Notes: a model not told the origin generated them from the sequence alone. A stretch of DNA of 64,000 nucleotides from Campylobacter sp. RM12651 (GCF_022369475.1 NZ_CP059600.1:496001-560000), one strand, 5' to 3'; counted from the first letter of the stretch, positions 45,283 through 55,306 are shown. Numbers and translations are program-made.

Positions 45283-46031
45283 TAAGATTATTTAGTGAGC
45301 AAAACATAGTTTTGTTTATGCTATTACTTGCTAGAATGAGTGGACTTTGCTTGTTTTTTCCATTTTATTCGCATTTACAAATTCCTGTGGTTATTAAGTC
45401 TAGTTTTGTTATTATTATGACTTTTTTTTTCTATCCATTAGCTCATACTAATATAACGCCAAATTATTTAGTTATTGCCCTTATAACTGAGCTTTTGTTA
45501 GGACTTGTTGCAGGTCTTTGTTTGCAGCTTACTTTTACGATTTTACAAATGAGTGGAGAACATATTAGTTTTATTATGGGTTTTTCTATGGCTAGCGTGC
45601 TTGACCCAAATACTGGTGCAAATACTCCTATCATCGGTCATTTTATCTCTCTTATTGCATTGCTTTTGTTTTTAGCTTATGATGGACATCATTTGGTTTT
45701 GTTATTTTGGGCAAAGAGTTTAAATGGTATTGCTTTAGGTGATTTTGCTTTGCATGATGGTTGGTTTAGACAGATAATGAATGAGACTAAAGACATATAT
45801 TTAATTGGTCTTAGCCTTGCGTTTCCAATAATTGCTATATCAATGCTTAGTGATTTTGTATTTGGTTTGCTTATGAAAACAATGCCACAATTTAACCTTT
45901 TAGTGGTAGGCTATCCTATAAAAATAACGATAGCATTTATTGTTTTGATGACAATTTTAGCTACAATCTTGTTTTATTTTAAAGAATTGGTTTTAAAAGT
46001 GTTTTTACAACTTGAACTATTTGTAAGTTAG
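45273..46031 (+). CDS. fliR: Flagellar export apparatus protein FliR
   Basis: A core membrane component of the flagellar type III export gate, 252 residues and about six membrane segments. LLARMSGLCLFFPFYSHLQIP at the N terminus, ELLLGLVAGLCLQL and the C-terminal KTMPQFNLLVVGYPIKI are characteristic. Its start overlaps the sirtuin stop. Other export genes (fliP, fliQ, flhA) are not nearby. Confidence 0.93.
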   Translation: MELVRLFSEQNIVLFMLLLARMSGLCLFFPFYSHLQIPVVIKSSFVIIMTFFFYPLAHTNITPNYLVIALITELLLGLVAGLCLQLTFTILQMSGEHISFIMGFSMASVLDPNTGANTPIIGHFISLIALLLFLAYDGHHLVLLFWAKSLNGIALGDFALHDGWFRQIMNETKDIYLIGLSLAFPIIAISMLSDFVFGLLMKTMPQFNLLVVGYPIKITIAFIVLMTILATILFYFKELVLKVFLQLELFVS

Positions 46032-46040
46032 GAAGGTATA

Positions 46041-47861
46041 ATGAATGCAATATTAATTAATAAAAATCCAGCAATTTCAAGATTAATAAGCCTTAGTTTG
46101 CAAAAATTAAATATTACTTATAAAGAAATAAATAATTTAGAAGAGCTTGAACCTTGTGATATTATTATAGCTGATAATGAGTGTGAAGTTGATATTAAAT
46201 TATGTCAACAAATGTCTAAAAAACTAATTCTTATATTAGCAAAAAATGAAACAAGTAATGATGCAATAGTTATTCATAAACCATTTTTACCTACTGATTT
46301 TATAGATTTGATAAATAGTTTTAAAGACGAATTAAAAGAAGATTTTAATACTAGCGATTTAGATAATATTGATTTATTAAGTGATGATATTGATTTGGAA
46401 GAATTTAAAATAGATAATATCACTGATTTAGATAGTTTAGACTTGAATGATTTTGGTAATAGTTTAGGTTTGGAAACTAAGCTTGATTTAGATAATACTG
46501 ATGAATTAAATTCTATAGATGATTTTAACATAGATAATATTGAAGAACTTGATAATTTAAATAACGATGAATTATTACAAGATTTAGATAGTTCTAATGA
46601 TTTAACTTCTTTAGATGATGAATTATTGCAAGATTTAGAGAATTTAGATGATGTTGATAATAAATTTAGTGAAGAATTGGATAATATTGAAGAACTTGAT
46701 AATTTAAATAATGATGAAGCATCTCAAGGTTTAGATGATATTAATAATGAATTAGATGAGAATTTAAGCGCTCTTGATGATTTAAATTCTTTAGATGATG
46801 AATTAGATACGAAATTATCTGATTTTAATGAAGATGAGAATTTAAATAATGATGAATTATCACAAGATTTTGATAGTTCTAATGATTTAACTTCTTTAGA
46901 TGATGAGTTACCACAAGATTTAGATGATACTAATGATGAGTTAGATGAGAATTTAAATACTCTTGATGATTTAAATTCTTTAGATGATGAATTAGATACG
47001 AAATTATCTGATTTTAACGAAGATGAGAATTTAAATAATGATGAATTATCGCAAGATTTGGATACTTTAAGTGATATTGAGAATTTAGATGAATTAAGTA
47101 ATGCTATTGTTTTAGAAGAAGATTTAAAAACTACGAAAGACATAGATGATTTAGAAGAGAATTTAAATAATGATTTAAATTTAGATGATTTGAATAATAT
47201 TGATGAATTTTCATTACCTGAAAGTTTTGAAGAATTAAGTAGAGATTATCAAGATTTATTGCAAGATGATATTGATTTTACAAGTTCAAATGGTTTAGAA
47301 GAAGATATAAATAATAGTTATGAAGATGATAATTTTAAAGATTTAGAAGATGATTTAAATACAGAAATAACAAATGATTTTGATGTTGTTACGGGTGATT
47401 TAGATGTAGCTGAAGATATGAAAGATGATTTTATTGATAGTGGTTTAGAAGAAGAATTTGAAGATATGAAAGAAGATTTGAATGTTAATAATCATTTAGA
47501 AGATATTCAAGATAATGAATTAGGTTCTTTAGCTGCTTTTGATGATATTAAAGATGATATTGAAGATATTCAAGAAATTGTAGGAGATGAAAAAGTGAGT
47601 GATTTTGATGATTTAAATGAAATTGAAATTAAAAAAGCGTTAGGGGAGGAAGTTGTAGAATTATTAGACAATAATGAAGATATAAAAGAAAAAAATAATG
47701 ATTTTACTAATAGCATAGAAGCAAATGTTGATGATGACATTAGTGAAGTTAGCGAAAATGTTACAAAAGCAGTAAATCAAGCTATTATCAATAGCACAAA
47801 AGGCACGAAAAATCGTATAAAAGATATAAATATATCAATTAATATAAGTTTTAAAGATTAA
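46041..47861 (+). CDS. Highly acidic protein with degenerate receiver domain
   Basis: A 606-residue protein. Residues 1-95 look like a decayed response-regulator receiver: AILINKNPAISRLISLSL (helix 1), CDIIIADNE in the phospho-acceptor strand, ILAKN and HKPFLPTDFIDLI with the conserved Lys-Pro. Residues 100-500 are an Asp/Glu/Asn/Leu-rich low-complexity region with internal repeats. A short, less acidic C-terminal part (about 530-606) ends NISINISFKD. C. jejuni has a highly acidic protein gene at the same place between fliR and gmk. Function unknown. A well-placed AGGAAGG precedes the ATG. Confidence 0.7.
   Translation: MNAILINKNPAISRLISLSLQKLNITYKEINNLEELEPCDIIIADNECEVDIKLCQQMSKKLILILAKNETSNDAIVIHKPFLPTDFIDLINSFKDELKEDFNTSDLDNIDLLSDDIDLEEFKIDNITDLDSLDLNDFGNSLGLETKLDLDNTDELNSIDDFNIDNIEELDNLNNDELLQDLDSSNDLTSLDDELLQDLENLDDVDNKFSEELDNIEELDNLNNDEASQGLDDINNELDENLSALDDLNSLDDELDTKLSDFNEDENLNNDELSQDFDSSNDLTSLDDELPQDLDDTNDELDENLNTLDDLNSLDDELDTKLSDFNEDENLNNDELSQDLDTLSDIENLDELSNAIVLEEDLKTTKDIDDLEENLNNDLNLDDLNNIDEFSLPESFEELSRDYQDLLQDDIDFTSSNGLEEDINNSYEDDNFKDLEDDLNTEITNDFDVVTGDLDVAEDMKDDFIDSGLEEEFEDMKEDLNVNNHLEDIQDNELGSLAAFDDIKDDIEDIQEIVGDEKVSDFDDLNEIEIKKALGEEVVELLDNNEDIKEKNNDFTNSIEANVDDDISEVSENVTKAVNQAIINSTKGTKNRIKDINISINISFKD
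46749..46870 (+). repeat. Internal direct repeat of the acidic protein gene, copy 1
   Basis: Copy 1 of a 122-bp repeat, nearly identical to 46938-47059 at an offset of 189 bp (63 codons, in frame). It encodes LDENLxxLDDLNSLDDELDT and following residues. Confidence 0.8.
46938..47059 (+). repeat. Internal direct repeat of the acidic protein gene, copy 2
   Basis: Copy 2 of the 122-bp in-frame repeat. The differences from copy 1 that I noticed are few substitutions, suggesting recent duplication or conversion. Confidence 0.8.
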
Positions 47862-47863
47862 TT

Positions 47864-48475
47864 ATGGCAGGAATTTTATTAATATCAGGCCCAAGTGGTG
47901 CGGGCAAAAGCACACTATTAGAGCGTTTAGCACAAGATTATAATGATTTTTATTTTTCAATATCAGCAACCACTAGAGCTCCTAGAGCAGGAGAAAAAGA
48001 GGGTGTAAATTATTATTATTTGACCCACGAAGAATTTGAATTAGGAATTAAAAATGATGAATTTTTAGAATATGCTAATGTTCATGGGAATTATTATGGA
48101 ACGCCATTAAAACCAATTTATGACGCTTTAGAAAATGGTAAGAATGTTATTTTAGATATAGATGTTCAAGGCTTTAGAATAGTAAAAGATAAATTAGGTA
48201 AAGATTTTTTATCAGTTTTTATAAGTCCTGAGAATGAAAAAGTATTAAAAGAACGCCTTGTTTCTCGTGGCACAGAAAATCCTGATGTAATTGCTAAAAG
48301 ACTTCATAATGCAACTGCTGAAGTTCAAGCTATTGGAAGATATGATTTTTTTATTATAAATGATGATTTGGAAAAAGCTTATAAAGAGCTTAAATTACTT
48401 TACCAAGCAGCAAACTTAAAAGTGTTAAATAAAGACATTAAAAAATTTATTTCAGAATGGAAAAAAGGAGAATAA
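47864..48475 (+). CDS. gmk: Guanylate kinase
   Basis: Phosphorylates GMP to GDP; 203 residues. P-loop [14 protein letters not shown]-binding [19 protein letters not shown] and ILDIDVQG are diagnostic. Two bases after the acidic protein gene and one base before tatA. Confidence 0.97.
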   Translation: MAGILLISGPSGAGKSTLLERLAQDYNDFYFSISATTRAPRAGEKEGVNYYYLTHEEFELGIKNDEFLEYANVHGNYYGTPLKPIYDALENGKNVILDIDVQGFRIVKDKLGKDFLSVFISPENEKVLKERLVSRGTENPDVIAKRLHNATAEVQAIGRYDFFIINDDLEKAYKELKLLYQAANLKVLNKDIKKFISEWKKGE

Positions 48476-48476
48476 T

Positions 48477-48707
48477 ATGGGAATAGGTAGTGGATGGCAC
48501 TGGATTATTGTTTTATTAGTAATCATTTTATTATTTGGTGGTAAAAAATTACCAGAACTTGCAAAAGGCTTAGGAAAAGGTATTAAAACATTTAAAAAAG
48601 AAATGGCAGATGATACTACTGCAAAGCCTGTGAATGAAATTGATGAATTAGCTGATAATACTAAAAAAACTGAAGCTAATGAAGTAAAAAGCGAGCAAAA
48701 AGCCTAA
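48477..48707 (+). CDS. tatA: Twin-arginine translocase subunit TatA
   Basis: A 76-residue pore-forming Tat subunit. One N-terminal membrane helix ([22 protein letters not shown]), an amphipathic helix ([15 protein letters not shown]) and a charged tail. It has AAAGGAG before the ATG. tatB and tatC are not in the window. Confidence 0.95.
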   Translation: MGIGSGWHWIIVLLVIILLFGGKKLPELAKGLGKGIKTFKKEMADDTTAKPVNEIDELADNTKKTEANEVKSEQKA

Positions 48708-50299
48708 TGCTAAAGGAAAGTATTAAAGAGTATTTATCAAAAGTATTAGAATGCGAATTTAGTTTAGAAAGTCCAAAAGATAGAAATTTAGCTCATTTTG
48801 CAATGCCTTGCTTTAGCTTTGCAAAAGAGCTTAAATTAGCCCCAAATAAAATTGCAGCAGATTTTGCAGAAAAATTGAAAAATTGTGAGATTTTTAGCAG
48901 TGTTGAAGCAGTGAATGCTTATGTCAATTTCAAATTATCAAATGATTTTTTAGATAAATTATGTAAAAATGCTTTAAATAACCCAGAAGATTTTGCAAAA
49001 AGTCCTAAAAAAAATTATAAAATCTTGCTTGAATATGTAAGTGCAAATCCTACAGGACCACTTCACATAGGGCACGCAAGGGGTGCTATTTATGGAGATA
49101 GTTTAAATAAAATTGCAAAACATTTAGGCTATACATTTGATACAGAATATTATGTAAATGATGCAGGTAATCAAATAGATTTATTAGGCGAAAGCGTTAT
49201 TTTAGCTATAAGAGATTTTGTTTTAAAAGAAAATGTTGAATATCCTGAAAGTTTTTATGGTGGCGAGTATATGCAAGAACTTGCTAGGATTTTTTATGAT
49301 AAATTCAAAGATGATTTTATAAATAACAAAACCAAAATAGCAAGTTTAGCTAAAGATGAAGTCTTAAAAGAAATCAAGCAAACTTTAGCAAATGCTAGAA
49401 TTGAGATTGATAATTATGTAAGCGAAACTGCTTATTATCCAAAGCTTGAAGAAACTTTAGAAAAATTAAAAAAAGCCGAAGCAACATATTTAAAAGATGA
49501 TAAATTATATTTAGCATCTACAAAATATGGAGATGATTTAGATAGAGTTATAGTGCGTGAAGATGGTAGGGGGACTTACTTAGCAGCTGATATTGTTTAT
49601 CACGATGATAAATTAAGTAGGGGATATGATAAAGTTATTAATATATGGGGAGCTGATCATCATGGCTACATTGCTCGTGTAAAAGCTGCTATGAGTGCTT
49701 TAGGGCACGATGCTAATAATCTTGAAGTAATCCTAGCTCAAATGGTTAATTTGCTAAAAAACGGACAACCTTATAAAATGAGTAAAAGAAAAGGTAATGT
49801 AATTTTATTTAGTGATGTTTTAGATGATATTGGCGTAGATGCTTTAAGATATATTTTTATAAGTAAGCGTTGTGATAGTCCGCTTGAGTTTGATGTAGAT
49901 GAGTTTAAAAAGCAAGATAATTCAAATCCTATTTTTTATATAAACTACGCACACGCAAGAATTCATCAAATATTTGCAAAAGCTAATAAAAACTTTAATG
50001 ATGTAATTAATGTTAGTTTAAGTAATTTTAAAGATGAAAATGCACTTAATTTATTATTTGATGCTTTAGCTTTAAATGATGTTTTAGAAGACGCTTTTAA
50101 TAGTAGAACTCTTTCTAAATTATGCGATTATTTAAAACAAATCGCAAGTTCATTTCATAAAATTTATAATGAAACTAGAGTTGTTGGACATGAAAACGAA
50201 GAGCAATATTTAAAAATATTTGCTCAAGTTGCTTTATGTATAAAAACAGGTTTTAGCTTAATTGGTATAAATGCAGTAAGTAGAATGGAAAAAGAGTGA
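48707..50299 (+). CDS. argS: Arginyl-tRNA synthetase
   Basis: Class I synthetase of 530 residues. HIGH motif in NPTGPLHIGHARG, KMSKR motif as YKMSKRKGN, N-terminal Add-1 domain and a C-terminal anticodon-binding helical domain with INYAHARIHQIF. Starts in the tatA stop (TAATG). Confidence 0.97.
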   Translation: MLKESIKEYLSKVLECEFSLESPKDRNLAHFAMPCFSFAKELKLAPNKIAADFAEKLKNCEIFSSVEAVNAYVNFKLSNDFLDKLCKNALNNPEDFAKSPKKNYKILLEYVSANPTGPLHIGHARGAIYGDSLNKIAKHLGYTFDTEYYVNDAGNQIDLLGESVILAIRDFVLKENVEYPESFYGGEYMQELARIFYDKFKDDFINNKTKIASLAKDEVLKEIKQTLANARIEIDNYVSETAYYPKLEETLEKLKKAEATYLKDDKLYLASTKYGDDLDRVIVREDGRGTYLAADIVYHDDKLSRGYDKVINIWGADHHGYIARVKAAMSALGHDANNLEVILAQMVNLLKNGQPYKMSKRKGNVILFSDVLDDIGVDALRYIFISKRCDSPLEFDVDEFKKQDNSNPIFYINYAHARIHQIFAKANKNFNDVINVSLSNFKDENALNLLFDALALNDVLEDAFNSRTLSKLCDYLKQIASSFHKIYNETRVVGHENEEQYLKIFAQVALCIKTGFSLIGINAVSRMEKE

Positions 50300-51357
50300 G
50301 TAAAAAACACAACAAATCCCCAGAGCAAGTAGCTTTGGGGGTAAATAAAATTTATAAAAGTAAAAAAATAGAAAGTTATGTAGTATTAGTAGTTTTAGCA
50401 TTTTGTTCTTATGCTATTGGTGAATTAAGCTTTTTTAAGAACTTTGGAATATCAGCTTTAATAATTGCCGTAATTTTGGGAGCTGTTATTGGAAATTTCG
50501 CACATCATAATGTAAGCTTATTAAAAAAAACAGGTGCTTTAGGAGTATGCACTAAGCAGATTTTAAGACTAGGGATTATTCTTTATGGTTTTAGAATTTC
50601 TTTAAGTGATATTGAAAGCATTGGTTTAAGTGGAGTTGGACTTGCTTTTTTTATAGTTTTTTCTACATTTTTTATTGGCTTATTAATAGGAAAATTATTA
50701 AAAATAGACTTTTTACAATCAGCATTAATTGCTAGTGGTTCTAGTATTTGTGGAGCTGCTGCTGTTTTAGCTAGTGAGAGTGTGCTAAAAGGTGGTTCGG
50801 CAAGAGTTGGTATAGCAGTTTGCACCGTAGTTGTGTATGGTTGTATTGGAATGTTTGTTTATCCATTGGTTCAAAATCTATTTGATTTAGATGGTAGATT
50901 ATTTGGCTTTTTAGTAGGCGGGACTTTACACGAAGTTGCACATGTTGTAGGAGCGGGTTCTAGTATAGGAGTTGATGGGGCAAATTCAAGTATAGTTATA
51001 AAAATGGTAAGAGTTTTAATGCTTGTTCCATTTTTATTAATGCTTAGTTTTGGATTTAAAAAAGAAGAAAAAAAAGGCAATTTCTTAAATCAAATTCCTT
51101 GGTTTGCTTTAGGATTTTTACTAGCTTGTGGCATATCAAGTTTGCCTATTTTAAATACAGAATATGCTTTAAATGTTATAAAGCCTAATATTGCTATTTT
51201 TGATACATTTTTATTAAGTTTAGCAATGGTGGCACTTGGAGTAAATATTAGAAAGGATATGTTAAGCAAAGCTGGTCTTAAGCCATTTATTATGGCAGCA
51301 ATTTTATGCGTATGGTTAGTGGTTGCAGCTTATGCTTATATAAAGGTGTTTTGTTAA
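50296..51357 (+). CDS. YeiH-family putative sulfate exporter
   Basis: A 353-residue inner-membrane protein with about ten helices. Family motifs are LGIILYGFRISLSDI, SGSSICGAAAVLA and GTLHEVAHVVGAG. The YeiH/UPF0324 family is sometimes annotated as sulfate exporter, but evidence is thin. The GTG start overlaps the argS stop; the first 30 residues are hydrophilic. The aguA start overlaps its stop. Confidence 0.8.
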   Translation: MSKKHNKSPEQVALGVNKIYKSKKIESYVVLVVLAFCSYAIGELSFFKNFGISALIIAVILGAVIGNFAHHNVSLLKKTGALGVCTKQILRLGIILYGFRISLSDIESIGLSGVGLAFFIVFSTFFIGLLIGKLLKIDFLQSALIASGSSICGAAAVLASESVLKGGSARVGIAVCTVVVYGCIGMFVYPLVQNLFDLDGRLFGFLVGGTLHEVAHVVGAGSSIGVDGANSSIVIKMVRVLMLVPFLLMLSFGFKKEEKKGNFLNQIPWFALGFLLACGISSLPILNTEYALNVIKPNIAIFDTFLLSLAMVALGVNIRKDMLSKAGLKPFIMAAILCVWLVVAAYAYIKVFC

Positions 51358-52292
51358 TGAGAGCAGAATGGCAAAAATGTGAATATATATTATTAGCATT
51401 ACCTCATAAAGATAGTGATTGGTCGCCTTATTTAAATGAGATTTTAAATTCTTATTTAGAATTTGCAAAAGCTATTACAAATCATTGTAAGGTGCTTTTA
51501 GTTCATCACGAAAGTGCAAATCTTGATGAGTTTAAAAAGTTAAATAATATAGAGTTTTATTGTTTTAATACTAATGATACTTGGATTAGAGATTTTGGTC
51601 CAATTGATAATAATTTGGATTTTGTTTTTAATGCTTGGGGGAATAAATTTAGTTCTAATTTAGACAATGCTTTTAATGAAAATTTGTTTAAAAATTATCT
51701 TAAAAAAGACCTAAATAAAATTGATTTTATTTTAGAAGGTGGTAGCATTGATACTAATGGCAAGGTATTATTGACAACTACTGAATGTTTATTAAACGAT
51801 AATAGAAATCAACAAAGCAAAGAAGAAATAGAAAATACACTTAAAAAATATTTAAAAGTTCAAGAAGTTTTATGGCTTGAAAATGGTGTAATTATAGGTG
51901 ATGATACGGATTCTCATGTGGATACTTTAGCTAGATTTATTGATGAAAATACTATCGCTTATAGTTCTTGCGAAGATGAAAATGATGAAAATTACGCTAG
52001 TTTAAAAGCCTTAGAAGATGAGCTTAAAAAAACTAAATATAATCTAATCCCACTACCAATTCCTAGCCCAAAACATTATAATGGCAAAAGACTAGGCTGC
52101 ACTTATGCTAATTTTGTGTTTGTAAATGATGCTTTAATAGTGCCTTGTTATGATGATAAAAATGATGAATTAGTAAGACAAAAATTACAAAAAGCTTTAC
52201 CTAATCATAAAATTATTTTAGTGAATGCCTTAGTCTTCGTAAGGCAAAATGGTTCATTACATTGTTCTTGTATGAATATATTTGAAGAATAA
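51357..52292 (+). CDS. aguA: Agmatine deiminase
   Basis: Converts agmatine to N-carbamoylputrescine. A 311-residue guanidine-modifying enzyme with WIRDFGPID, LEGGSIDTNG and the catalytic pair in DSHVDTLARF. The nucleophile cysteine near the C terminus lies in GSLHCSCM. The frame extends upstream inside yeiH, but the ATG at 51357 fits homologue length. With aguB at 53.8 kb it gives the agmatine branch of polyamine synthesis that C. jejuni is known to use. Confidence 0.85.
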   Translation: MRAEWQKCEYILLALPHKDSDWSPYLNEILNSYLEFAKAITNHCKVLLVHHESANLDEFKKLNNIEFYCFNTNDTWIRDFGPIDNNLDFVFNAWGNKFSSNLDNAFNENLFKNYLKKDLNKIDFILEGGSIDTNGKVLLTTTECLLNDNRNQQSKEEIENTLKKYLKVQEVLWLENGVIIGDDTDSHVDTLARFIDENTIAYSSCEDENDENYASLKALEDELKKTKYNLIPLPIPSPKHYNGKRLGCTYANFVFVNDALIVPCYDDKNDELVRQKLQKALPNHKIILVNALVFVRQNGSLHCSCMNIFEE

Positions 52293-52333
52293 TTTTATTT
52301 TCATAATTACTCTTTTTAATTAATTTTTTAATT

Positions 52334-52339
52334 TATAAT
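52334..52339 (+). promoter_or_regulatory. -10 box of cysK-cysE
   Basis: Consensus TATAAT preceded by ATT, 32 bases before the cysK start, in a 78-base gap after aguA. Confidence 0.6.
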
Positions 52340-52370
52340 AAAATTTTTATTTTAAAAACAAGGGGTAATT

Positions 52371-53279
52371 ATGAAAAATATTTTAGATTTAGTAGGCAAT
52401 ACACCAGTAGTTAAACTCAATGCTTTAACAAATGATAAGATGGCTCAAGTTTATGTAAAACTTGAGAAATTTAATTTAAGTGGCAGTGTAAAAGATAGAG
52501 CTGCTTTAGCTATGATAGAAGAAGCTAAATTACAAGGAAAATTAAATTCTAATTCAATCATTTTAGAGCCAACTAGTGGAAATACAGGTATTTCTTTAGC
52601 GTTGATTGCTAGATTAATGGGCTATAAAGCTTGTATAGTAATGCCTGATACTATGAGTAAAGAAAGGCGAGATTTAATAAAAACTTTCGGAGCTGATTTA
52701 ATTCTTACGAGTGGAAAAGATGGTATGAAAGGTGCTATTAATAAAGCTTTAGAATTAGCAAAGAGTGATAATAGATATATAATCTTACAACAATTTGAAA
52801 ATCCAGCGAATACAAAAGCGCATTATACGAAAACAGCAGAAGAAATCATAAAAGAATTTAAAACTCTTGATTATTTTGTAGCAGGAGTAGGCACAGGTGG
52901 GACTATTAGTGGTGCTGGTAAGAGATTAAAAGAGCATTTTAAAGATATTAAAGTAATAGCAGTAGAGCCAGAGCAATCTCCAATGCTTAGTAAAAATACA
53001 GCAGGAGCGCATAAAATTCAAGGAATAGGGGCTGGATTTGTTCCTGCTATTTATGATGCTAGTGTGGTTGATGATATTGTTTGTGTAGATGAAGCTGATG
53101 CAATTAATATGGTAAGATTATTAGCTAGTAAAGAAGGATTGTTATTAGGAATTTCATCTGGTGCTAGTATATTTGCAGCCTTAGAGTTGGCAAAAACTTT
53201 ACCAAATGATAAAAAGATTTTAGCAATAGCTCCTGATGGCGGAGAAAAATATATTTCTATGGGGATTTTTGATGTTTGA
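52371..53279 (+). CDS. cysK: Cysteine synthase (O-acetylserine sulfhydrylase)
   Basis: A PLP enzyme of 302 residues making cysteine from O-acetylserine and sulfide. The PLP lysine is in SGSVKDRAA, with TSGNTG, the phosphate loop GTGGTISG and SSGAS. C. jejuni calls its homologue cysM, and the sequence alone does not settle the K/M distinction. It ends in an 8-base overlap with cysE, its substrate-supplying partner. Confidence 0.9.
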   Translation: MKNILDLVGNTPVVKLNALTNDKMAQVYVKLEKFNLSGSVKDRAALAMIEEAKLQGKLNSNSIILEPTSGNTGISLALIARLMGYKACIVMPDTMSKERRDLIKTFGADLILTSGKDGMKGAINKALELAKSDNRYIILQQFENPANTKAHYTKTAEEIIKEFKTLDYFVAGVGTGGTISGAGKRLKEHFKDIKVIAVEPEQSPMLSKNTAGAHKIQGIGAGFVPAIYDASVVDDIVCVDEADAINMVRLLASKEGLLLGISSGASIFAALELAKTLPNDKKILAIAPDGGEKYISMGIFDV

Positions 53280-53793
53280 TAATTTAAAATATGATTTAGA
53301 AAATATTTTAAAAAACGACCCAGCAGCAAGAAATAAATTAGAAGTTTTTTTATTATATCCTGGTGTACATTCTGTGTTGTTTCATCGTTTAGCGCATTTT
53401 ATGTATAAGAAAAAATTATTTTTTATAGCTAGATTTATATCTCAATTTTCAAGATTTTTAACAGGTATAGAAATACATCCAGGAGCAATAATTGGCAAAG
53501 GCTTATTTATTGACCACGGAATGGGAGTTGTGATTGGAGAAACGACTATTATAGGAGATAATGTTACTATTTATCACGGGGTTACTTTAGGCGGCACAGG
53601 TAAAGTTAGTGGTAAAAGACATCCTACCATTGAAGATGGAGTAATAATTGGAGCAGGCGCTACTATCTTAGGCAATATCACAATTGGTAAAAATGCAAAA
53701 ATCGGTGCGAATGCTACTATTTTAAAAAATGTATCGCCAAATACAACAATGGTAGGAACTATAGGAAAGGAAATAATCAAGAATATAAAATAA
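53272..53793 (+). CDS. cysE: Serine O-acetyltransferase
   Basis: A 173-residue left-handed beta-helix acetyltransferase. [34 protein letters not shown] with the catalytic His, and repeated hexapeptides (IIGDNV, IIGAGA, KIGANA). It is shorter than E. coli CysE because the N-terminal helical domain is reduced, as in other compact CysE proteins. The ATG at 53272 is chosen over an upstream in-frame start within cysK. Confidence 0.9.
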   Translation: MFDNLKYDLENILKNDPAARNKLEVFLLYPGVHSVLFHRLAHFMYKKKLFFIARFISQFSRFLTGIEIHPGAIIGKGLFIDHGMGVVIGETTIIGDNVTIYHGVTLGGTGKVSGKRHPTIEDGVIIGAGATILGNITIGKNAKIGANATILKNVSPNTTMVGTIGKEIIKNIK

Positions 53794-53835
53794 CTAGAAT
53801 TTGATAATATCTTGAAAACTTATAAGGATAAAAAT

Positions 53836-54774
53836 ATGTTAAAAATTGGTTTAGTATCACAAAAATATAGCGAAAATATGAGAGAAATCACAAAAGCAAA
53901 GATTAAAAATGTTGCTAAAAAAGGTGCAAAATTAGTAATTTTACAAGAATTACACCAAAGTGCTTATTTTTGCCAAGTGCAAAATACTAATAATTTTGAC
54001 CTAGCTAGTGATTATGAAAATGATTTGATTTTTTGGAGCGAAGTAGCAAAAGATAATAATATCGTATTAGTTACATCTTTATATGAAAAACGCCTAGAAG
54101 GTTTATATCACAATACCGCTATAGTTTATGAGAGTGATGGAAGCATTGCAGGAAAATATCGTAAAATGCACATACCTGATGATCCGCATTTTTATGAGAA
54201 ATTTTATTTTACTCCAGGTGATTTAGGTTTTCGTGCGATTGATACAAGTGTAGGAAAATTAGGAGTTTTAGTATGTTGGGATCAGTGGTATCCTGAAGCT
54301 GCAAGACTTATGGCTTTAGATGGAGCGCAGATTTTAATATATCCTACAGCTATTGGTTGGCTTTATGAAAACGGCGTTAGTGATGATAGTGAAACTATGC
54401 AAGACCAATTAAATGCGTGGCTAGGCGTTCAAAGAGGACATGCAATAGCTAATTGTTTGCCTGTTGTGGGGGTAAATCGTGTTGGTTTTGAAGATGTAAG
54501 TCTTAGTGGCGAAAGCAGCATTACTCAAAATGAGAAAAAACATTTTATAAATAACAATGAAACTACTAAAAATGGTATTGATTTTTGGGGTAATAGTTTT
54601 GTATATGATGCACAAGGTAAAGAGCTATTTAGAAGCAATGAAAGCGAAGAGCTTGAAGTAGTAGTTGCTATAGATATGAAAAAATGCGAACAAATAAGAC
54701 GCTGGTGGCCGTTTTTAAGAGATAGAAGAATAGAACATTATTCTAATCTAACAAAAAGAGCTATAAAAGAATAA
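53836..54774 (+). CDS. aguB: N-carbamoylputrescine amidohydrolase
   Basis: A nitrilase-superfamily enzyme of 312 residues converting N-carbamoylputrescine to putrescine. The catalytic triad is visible: Glu in LQELHQSAYFCQ, Lys in KYRKMHIPDD and Cys in LVCWDQWYPEAARL. C-terminal RDRRIEHY fits the family. The ATG at 53836 has AAGGATAAAA upstream; the earlier in-frame TTG is not needed. Separated from aguA by cysK-cysE. Confidence 0.9.
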   Translation: MLKIGLVSQKYSENMREITKAKIKNVAKKGAKLVILQELHQSAYFCQVQNTNNFDLASDYENDLIFWSEVAKDNNIVLVTSLYEKRLEGLYHNTAIVYESDGSIAGKYRKMHIPDDPHFYEKFYFTPGDLGFRAIDTSVGKLGVLVCWDQWYPEAARLMALDGAQILIYPTAIGWLYENGVSDDSETMQDQLNAWLGVQRGHAIANCLPVVGVNRVGFEDVSLSGESSITQNEKKHFINNNETTKNGIDFWGNSFVYDAQGKELFRSNESEELEVVVAIDMKKCEQIRRWWPFLRDRRIEHYSNLTKRAIKE

Positions 54775-54789
54775 ATTATTTTGGAATTT

Positions 54790-54822
54790 AATTAGGAATT
54801 AGCATCAAGCTAATTTCTAATT
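54790..54822 (+). terminator. Hairpin between aguB and the small-protein cluster
   Basis: Fourteen-base arms (AATTAGGAATTAGC and its complement with one G-T pair) around ATCAA. It lies 16 bases after aguB and 13 before the next start, so it could also regulate the downstream gene. Confidence 0.5.
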
Positions 54823-54835
54823 GCTAGGATATTTT

Positions 54836-55306
54836 ATGGCTTTTAAAAACGCAATTATTGATGATAGATTAGATAAAAAATACTCACTTTCTTATATCTA
54901 CGGAGAACATACTAATAGTTGGTATGGCAGACAATGTCATAAATTTCCTTATGATTGGGATATTGTAATAGATGAAGAATTAGACTGCTGGTTTATGAAT
55001 TGTATGTATTTTGATGACCCTGAGCTAGACCATGCAGAGCTTAATAAATCTTTGTGGATTTTATATTATAAAGGCGAGCATATAAGGATAATTTTAGATT
55101 ATGATATTAGTCAAGAGATTGATAATGTAGTTTATAATAGAGTTTATAAAATCCTTTCTATAAGAGATAATAAAACATTAAGTGAAAAAGAAATAATAGC
55201 CTTATTAAGAGAAATATTAGCTGTTTATAAATGGAATGGAAGCTTAAATAATGATAAAGAATTTAAAGCATATATAATAGATGAAGTGTTTGAAGATATT
55301 TTGTAA
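54836..55306 (+). CDS. Unknown protein A (156 aa)
   Basis: A soluble, acidic 156-residue protein rich in Asp, Glu, Tyr and Trp, with cysteine in LDCWFMNCMYFDDPELDHAEL. No signal peptide or membrane segment, and no family I recognise. AGGATATTTT precedes the ATG at 54836; an earlier in-frame TTG at 54821 is less likely. A second, frameshifted copy lies at 56255, and the DNA of the two from about the LDCWF codons onward is nearly identical. Between them sit two copies of a small membrane protein. A protective or partner-type role is conceivable but unproven. Confidence 0.55.
   Translation: MAFKNAIIDDRLDKKYSLSYIYGEHTNSWYGRQCHKFPYDWDIVIDEELDCWFMNCMYFDDPELDHAELNKSLWILYYKGEHIRIILDYDISQEIDNVVYNRVYKILSIRDNKTLSEKEIIALLREILAVYKWNGSLNNDKEFKAYIIDEVFEDIL

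Noticed and set aside
46274-47143. Serine-rich antisense frames in the acidic protein gene
   Set aside because: GAT/GAA/TTA-rich coding strand gives Ser/Lys/Phe-rich complement without stops; no ribosome-binding site or plausible fold.
51306-51356. N-terminal extension of agmatine deiminase inside yeiH
   Set aside because: The added residues are out-of-frame yeiH sequence; family length and the ATG at 51357 argue for the shorter form.
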